A DNA stretch of 20,484 bases from JBGTIS01 sp041745535. GTDB taxonomy: Bacteria; Bacteroidota; Bacteroidia; Cytophagales; Cyclobacteriaceae. The stretch covers positions 1 through 20,484 of the forward strand of contig JBGTIS010000271.1 of assembly GCA_041745535.1 (NCBI GenBank), given 5' to 3'. Under the pieces are notes generated by a model, which was not told the DNA's origin, did not search any database, and saw nothing but the letters and a program-made list of their open reading frames with translations. A program made the position numbers and the translations under genes. Of the stretch, positions 15,946-20,484 are shown piece by piece; positions within the stretch are counted from its first letter, which is position 1; each line of letters begins with the position of its first letter.

Positions 15946-17691
15946 GTGACATCACACCAACCAGAGATGTTCTCGGTTTTCGAATATGACGGAAAAAAAT
16001 GGAATGAAAAGATAAATATTTCAGATATAGAGGATGCTGAGCGAATAAATAAAATGGACATTTCGGGAAGTAATTTAATCGTTGCTGTTTATGATAAAGT
16101 GACCATCTATAACTTGGATAATTTTTCAATTCCAGAATTTAATAAAGTTACCGCCACCAATGGATCAACAGATGACTATTTAGGCTATTCCACCTCCATT
16201 TGGCAAACCCGAGCTGTAGTAGGCGCTTATCGTGATAAAGATCATGGCTATGATTCCGGTTCTGCTTACATTTATGAAAGAGATGGTTTGAATTGGGTAC
16301 AAATAGATAAATTAACTGCTTCAGATGCCAACTCTACAGATCGGTTTGGCATCTCGGTAGATAATGATGAAGATTTAGTGGTAGTAGGCGCTCCCTTAGA
16401 TGATGATAAAGGGACTGATTCAGGTTCGGCTTATATTTTTAAATATGGTAGCTATAAATTTGAAGATACTTATAACTACTATTGGAAAGAATATACAAAG
16501 CTAACCGCGTCAGATGCTACTTCAAAAGACCGGTTTGGCTATGCTGTGGCTATTTCGACACCTCTTACCACTAAAGATGCAGACATACCCTACCGTGAAG
16601 AAGGTTTTGTGGTGGTAGGAGCGCCATATGCCGATGGTAGATTTACCAATACCTGTGCTATTTATGTGATTAATTTGAACGATTATTATTATCAAAATTT
16701 AAAGCAAATCAAACTGGTCCCCGATGACACGCGAACGGGAGATAAGTTTGGCTGGTCAGTAGCAATAGATGGGCGCCGGATTGTAGCTGCTTCTTCTCAT
16801 GATGATGACAATGGCTCTGATTCAGGCTCTATCTATGTGTTTGACTTTGATGGCAGCACCTGGAAACAAACCGCCAAACTCAAACCTGCCGATGGAATGA
16901 AGGGCGATCGGTTTGGCATTTCCGTCGCTGTGCATGGCAACCGCATTATTGCCGGCGCCAATCTCAAAGACGCGGACGATGCCGGAGCGGCTTATATCTT
17001 TGAACTCAAATCAGGACAATGGCAGCAAACGGCCAAGCTTACTGCTTTTGACGCGGCTGCCAGAGATCGTTTTGGTTCTTCGGTATCCATCTGGGGCAAT
17101 AAAACCGTGGTAGGTGTACCTTATGCCGACCATAGCCAGGGCATCAATGCCGGAGCGGCGTATGTGTATGAGTTTAAGAATGGCCAATGGGCGTTGGAGC
17201 GCAAAATCGTAGGCGACGCGCATACCGGTGATTATCTGGGCAAAGCCGTGGATATATTTGGCAACTATATCATTGCCGGCGCTCATCTGGATGATGACAA
17301 AGGCAAGGATGCCGGATCAGCCTACATTTTTGATCTGCTTAGCAAAGCTGACAACAGCCTGGCCCGATGGGAAAATGAAGCCTATGAAAAAGCAATGATG
17401 GCGGAGGAGGAAGAAACGCTTTCTTCCGATAACCAAAGCGGTATGGGCCCTTACCCCAATCCATTTGAAAGTCAGTTTACCATCAACTTCAAAGAACCAA
17501 TGAGTGGAAAAGTAACCATAGAACTGGTAAATCAATTGGGCGTAGTAGTATATCAGAAAAATCATATGCTGACTGATACCCACCACAGTTTACCAATAGA
17601 CCTCAGCACCATTGCTGACAAAGGGTTGCTGTTTCTGCGGGTAATTTCAGAAAACCAGCCGGTACAGCTCAATAAAATACTGAGACAATAA
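15946..17691 (+). CDS. FG-GAP beta-propeller protein with T9SS sorting domain; 5' end missing or broken
   Basis: The longest frame with a usable start begins at GTG 15946; ATG 15967 is the next option. Neither gives a signal peptide, yet the C-terminus (about 500-581, GPYPNPFESQFTINF to the end, with KVTIELVNQLGVVVYQ) is a type A T9SS sorting domain, which needs Sec export first. Residues of about 1-465 hold seven or eight FG-GAP-type blades, each of the form DRFGxSVAI-G-xxVVGAP-DDDKG-DSGSAYIF-xxxxW-Q-xKLTASDA (for example around 79, 133, 196, 267, 322, 375 and 430). Such propellers resemble the integrin alpha head and bind ligands or calcium at cell surfaces; the ligand is unknown. GC content steps from about 37% before 16741 to about 51% after it by hand count, suggesting a mosaic. 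A strong terminator follows. Confidence 0.8.
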   Translation: MTSHQPEMFSVFEYDGKKWNEKINISDIEDAERINKMDISGSNLIVAVYDKVTIYNLDNFSIPEFNKVTATNGSTDDYLGYSTSIWQTRAVVGAYRDKDHGYDSGSAYIYERDGLNWVQIDKLTASDANSTDRFGISVDNDEDLVVVGAPLDDDKGTDSGSAYIFKYGSYKFEDTYNYYWKEYTKLTASDATSKDRFGYAVAISTPLTTKDADIPYREEGFVVVGAPYADGRFTNTCAIYVINLNDYYYQNLKQIKLVPDDTRTGDKFGWSVAIDGRRIVAASSHDDDNGSDSGSIYVFDFDGSTWKQTAKLKPADGMKGDRFGISVAVHGNRIIAGANLKDADDAGAAYIFELKSGQWQQTAKLTAFDAAARDRFGSSVSIWGNKTVVGVPYADHSQGINAGAAYVYEFKNGQWALERKIVGDAHTGDYLGKAVDIFGNYIIAGAHLDDDKGKDAGSAYIFDLLSKADNSLARWENEAYEKAMMAEEEETLSSDNQSGMGPYPNPFESQFTINFKEPMSGKVTIELVNQLGVVVYQKNHMLTDTHHSLPIDLSTIADKGLLFLRVISENQPVQLNKILRQ

Positions 17692-17717
17692 AAAGTTATT
17701 ATTTGTTATTCATCAGG

Positions 17718-17747
17718 AAGGCGGAGAAAAATCTCCGCCTTTTTTTA
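17718..17747 (+). terminator. Strong intrinsic terminator after the first FG-GAP gene
   Basis: AAGGCGGAGA (17718-17727), loop AAAA, TCTCCGCCTT (17732-17741) form a perfect 10-bp GC-rich stem, followed by an unbroken run of T. It is 26 bases past the stop codon and is a textbook rho-independent terminator. Confidence 0.93.
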
Positions 17748-18241
17748 TGGATTTAAGAATCATGGTATAGATGATGCTATCTGCCTCGTAAGTTTCATTT
17801 GAAGTGCATTTACATATTACATTTTTGTCAGTTTTTTCTGGAAATTCAAAATCTTATCTGTAATTAGTAATTATTTGAATAGTACAAATTATTAGCGCTA
17901 TAATTTAAGAAAACAACTCATATTTTGGTTTTATTAGGTTACGGAAGTACCAAAAAGGATTATTTTATGTAATCATAGCATTGTCTGCCAAATTTTCTTA
18001 CATCATTTTTATAAAGTATAAAATTTAATATTGCTATATTATTATTTAATTTTTACCTTGGCACGAATTTGTTTAAGAATTCCATAATGTTCAGCCAATA
18101 TTATTAGATAAAATACAATGATCAGTTTGTTTTATTCTAAAAATTCACAATAAAATTGGATGAATTTCTCAAAATATGCTTCATATTTCAATATCTCCTT
18201 CAAATTGTTAAATTTTTTATTCCTGAATTAACTTCAAACTT
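17748..18241. other. AT-rich intergenic region between FG-GAP genes 1 and 2
   Basis: These 494 bases are AT-rich with stops in every frame and no FG-GAP-like sequence, so I see no gene remnant. The promoter of the next gene must lie here, because a strong terminator blocks read-through, but no exact TAnnTTTG with a good upstream element stands out. Confidence 0.7.
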
Positions 18242-19768
18242 ATGCACAGTTTTTACAAATTAAATCCGGTTCGTCATGCTTATGATAGCGGGATTGCCTT
18301 ACTGCTGTTGGGTAGTAAAGCCTTGAAAGTTTTATGTATATTGGTACTGGTATTTATCTGCCAGCATGCTTTTGCCCAGGAACCTTTTAAAATCGCGGCC
18401 AATGGAAAAATAAATCAGGCTATAGATATTTCCGGTACCCGTGCTATTTTTAAAGTAGAGGCAGAAGACCAAACCATGCGTGCGCTGATTTATGAATTAG
18501 ACAGCGGCGAGTGGCAGCAGACTGCCTCTCTTGCTCCCGGTCGGGAAGATTTCGAAGTGCGGTCGGTAGCCATCCAGGATAAATGGGCGGTAGTGTCGGG
18601 CCTTACCAGCGTGCTCGTATTTGAATACAATGGCGAAAGCTGGGTAAAAAACGCCGAATTAACCGGAACCGATACCCAGTGGGATGATGAATTTGGAAAA
18701 TCGGTAGCCATTTCCGGCAATCAGCTCATTGTAGGGGCGCCCGCCGAAAAAGTAAATGGAGAAAGCAGCGGAGCGGTTTATGTATACAAATATTTGAATA
18801 ACAAGTGGGTAAAAACCGGAAAACTAACCGCTTCCGATGCTGGTGCTTATTATGCTTTTGGCAGTTCGGTAGCCATTGAAAAAGGATTAGCGGTAGTAGG
18901 CGCGGCAGTTCATCAGGCTGCCTATGTGTTTGAATACAATCGTGATGCCGAGAGCTGGCAGGAAACCACCAAACTTACCGGTTATAAGGGCGATTATTCT
19001 TACTTCGGGCAGTCGGTAGCCATAGAAGGGAAACGCATTTTTGTAGGCGAGCCAGGCGCCAATGCTTTGGGTAACTCAGACGAACTGATCAATGGGTCAG
19101 TACACGTATATGAATACCGGGCAAAGCATTGGGCCAAAAGCACTACCATTGAGAGCCCGAAAGGCAATGACCTGACTACCCTGAAAGAAAATCTGGGTGT
19201 GGAAGGCGATTATTTTGGCACTTCACTGGATGTAAAAGACAATAAACTGGTAATTGGCGCTGACCGCGACAATGCGGTATATATATTCAAATACAATGGA
19301 TACCAATGGGAAAATATGAATGAATTTTCAGTAACCGCACCCACCGATACTATGTATGTGTTTGGCGAACAGTTTGGCTCGAAAGTAGCTATTTCGGGTA
19401 ATAATGTAATTGCCGCTTCCACCTACGGATCTTTTGCGTATACTTTTGAAATAGAAAAGCCAACACCAAAACCTGCCTTACAAATTATGGGCCCCAGTAA
19501 GGACGAAATTTCAGTAAATATTTTTCCTAATCCGGTAGCCGAAGTATTAAATATTCACCTGAACAAGCCCGTAACCGGCGAAGTACAGATACAATTACTC
19601 GACCAGTTGGGCAGGCTGGTTTATAAGAAAAAAGTCAATGTGCTGGATAGTAAGGAAATTCTGGGCATCGATTTAAATGAAAAACGATCTATCGAGGCCG
19701 GTACCCTGTTCTTAACCATACAAACCCCTTTGGGCTATGACAAAGTAGTGCGACTGGTAAAAAAATAA
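18242..19768 (+). CDS. FG-GAP beta-propeller protein with signal peptide and T9SS sorting domain (intact copy)
   Basis: This 508-residue protein is the complete member of the array. Residues 28-45 are the hydrophobic core of a signal peptide ending HAFA-Q; the N-region of about 27 residues is long, but no internal ATG precedes the core. Propeller repeats run from about 50 to 405: ANGKINQAIDISGTRAIF, FGKSVAISGNQLIVGAPAEK, FGSSVAIEKGLAVVGAA, FGQSVAIEGKRIFVGEPGA, FGTSLDVKDNKLVIGADRD and FGSKVAISGNNVIAAS, each followed by a Y-V-F/Y-EYN-xxW strand. The T9SS sorting domain is about 424-508 (VNIFPNPVAEVLNIHL, VQIQLLDQLGRLVYKKK, ending VVRLVKK). It is probably exported through the outer membrane and attached to or released from the surface. 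It differs enough from its neighbours to be an old duplicate. A strong terminator follows. Confidence 0.92.
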   Translation: MHSFYKLNPVRHAYDSGIALLLLGSKALKVLCILVLVFICQHAFAQEPFKIAANGKINQAIDISGTRAIFKVEAEDQTMRALIYELDSGEWQQTASLAPGREDFEVRSVAIQDKWAVVSGLTSVLVFEYNGESWVKNAELTGTDTQWDDEFGKSVAISGNQLIVGAPAEKVNGESSGAVYVYKYLNNKWVKTGKLTASDAGAYYAFGSSVAIEKGLAVVGAAVHQAAYVFEYNRDAESWQETTKLTGYKGDYSYFGQSVAIEGKRIFVGEPGANALGNSDELINGSVHVYEYRAKHWAKSTTIESPKGNDLTTLKENLGVEGDYFGTSLDVKDNKLVIGADRDNAVYIFKYNGYQWENMNEFSVTAPTDTMYVFGEQFGSKVAISGNNVIAASTYGSFAYTFEIEKPTPKPALQIMGPSKDEISVNIFPNPVAEVLNIHLNKPVTGEVQIQLLDQLGRLVYKKKVNVLDSKEILGIDLNEKRSIEAGTLFLTIQTPLGYDKVVRLVKK

Positions 19769-19799
19769 GAGAAACTTACTTTATACTTCACATTATGAG

Positions 19800-19842
19800 A
19801 TGTTATTCACTCTTCTTTGTAAGGGTGAATAACATTTTTTTT
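19800..19842 (+). terminator. Strong intrinsic terminator after the second FG-GAP gene
   Basis: ATGTTATTCAC (19800-19810) pairs perfectly with GTGAATAACAT (19825-19835), an 11-bp stem with a 14-base loop, followed by eight T in a row. It lies 31 bases after the stop codon. Confidence 0.9.
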
Positions 19843-20098
19843 GTCCCAACTTTTTCCTCTTTCAGGATCAATGCCATATTCCTTATTGAATTTTACCTGA
19901 AAAATTCTGTCACAAAACCATTATTTATATTTTCTTAAGTATTTTTTACATTATTATGTAAGCAATTATTGTATTATTGCAAAAAAAAATATATATTAGT
20001 ACGTTAGTATAAAAACTAGTAAGTTGATCTATCAGGAATCACTTATTTCAATTTCCAATAGATAATTCTATATACAGTTTTTTACTATTTTTTAGTAA
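19843..20098. other. AT-rich region before the third FG-GAP copy
   Basis: These 256 bases are very AT-rich, include a run of nine A near 19980, and have stops in all frames. They end in TAA (20096-20098), in frame with the FG-GAP sequence that follows. No signal-peptide-like sequence or clear promoter is visible. Confidence 0.65.
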
Positions 20099-20484
20099 AG
20101 TGAGCTTTTCTCTGGTATATGGGCTGGCGACCGGTTTGATATATTCGTAGCTATTTCAGGGAATTTGGCAGTGGTCGGGGCTCCCTTCGATGATGATGCA
20201 GGAGAGGATGCAGGAGCTGTTTATTTATTTGAGCTGCAAGGCAACAATTGGGTACAGAAGGCTAAAATCAAAGCATCTGATGCTGCTACCAATGACCAGT
20301 TTGGTGCTGCTGTAGCTATGGTAGGAGGTTATATTATAATAGGATCGCCATATGATGACTATGGAAAATATAATGGGGCAGGTTCTGCGTATTTGTTTTC
20401 TTACTATTATCCCGATGATATGCCCGAGTTAATAACCAAACTCACTCCTAATAATCCAAAGAATGGAGATCAGTTTGGCAAATC
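20099..20484 (+). CDS. Third FG-GAP copy, headless at the 5' end and cut by the window edge
   Basis: The frame opens right after TAA 20096-20098 and continues for 128 codons to the window edge. It reads SELFSGIWAGDRFDIFVAIS, then GNLAVVGAPFDDDAGEDAGA, VYLFELQGNNWVQKAKIKAS and DAATNDQFGAAVAM, so it starts in the middle of a propeller blade with neither an ATG nor a signal peptide. The first in-frame ATG is 20318, deep inside the second blade. The first motif reads DRFDIFVAIS where the family has DRFGxSVAIS, so it has lost the conserved glycine, as expected in a decaying or unselected end. Either it is a 5'-truncated pseudogene or silent cassette, or it starts at a non-ATG codon. The downstream part lies outside the window. 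Confidence 0.6.

Noticed and set aside
16300..17330. Regular repeats that could suggest a CRISPR array or minisatellite
   Set aside because: The repetition is at protein level (FG-GAP blades with codon-level divergence and irregular spacing), not identical repeats with unique spacers.
1..20484. Defence island, prophage or transposon
   Set aside because: No nuclease, methylase, reverse transcriptase, integrase, transposase, terminal repeats or tRNA attachment site was seen; genes are housekeeping, envelope or surface proteins.

Overview
The window looks like the chromosome of a member of the Bacteroidota, probably the Cytophagales group. The evidence is: type IX secretion (T9SS) C-terminal sorting domains on two secreted proteins; TAnnTTTG-type -7 promoter boxes in front of fabI and lysS; start codons without clear Shine-Dalgarno sequences; a lysyl-tRNA synthetase with an extra C-terminal domain of about 73 residues; and a cluster of three parvulin/SurA-like genes. 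Base composition is moderate in genes and very AT-rich between them. I see no tRNA, rRNA, CRISPR array, insertion sequence or phage gene.

Layout. (1) 1-2662, minus: the first 887 codons of a very large secreted protein (sugar-dehydrogenase-like propeller, calcium-binding Asp-rich repeats, lectin-like domain), cut by the left edge. (2) 3118-7503: housekeeping block with fabI and ispE on plus and thyA and lysS on minus; ispE and thyA converge with only 6 bases between them. (3) 7865-13350, plus: an envelope-folding cluster of a double-parvulin protein, a SurA-like lipoprotein and SurA, whose ends overlap, then a MoxR AAA+ ATPase closed by a hairpin terminator. (4) 13380-15425, minus: a secreted protein with three tandem copies of a roughly 180-residue module plus a fibronectin-III-like domain. 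(5) 15769-20484, plus: a tandem array of three FG-GAP beta-propeller genes.

How the parts fit together. The region-3 proteins probably act in the periplasm, escorting outer-membrane and secreted proteins, while regions 1, 4 and 5 encode just such large exported surface proteins. The FG-GAP array is the least ordinary part. Only the middle copy (18242-19768) has a normal start and signal peptide. The first copy's reading frame continues upstream of any plausible start into propeller-like sequence, is interrupted by an in-frame TGA next to a perfect inverted repeat, and changes base composition halfway along. The third copy begins in the middle of a repeat just after a stop codon. This suggests repeated duplication, recombination and decay of surface-protein genes, possibly with headless copies serving as donors for the intact one.

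I found no convincing new defence system or new enzyme system. The headless FG-GAP array and a palindromic motif shared in front of the two minus-strand secreted-protein genes are the best candidates for something undescribed.
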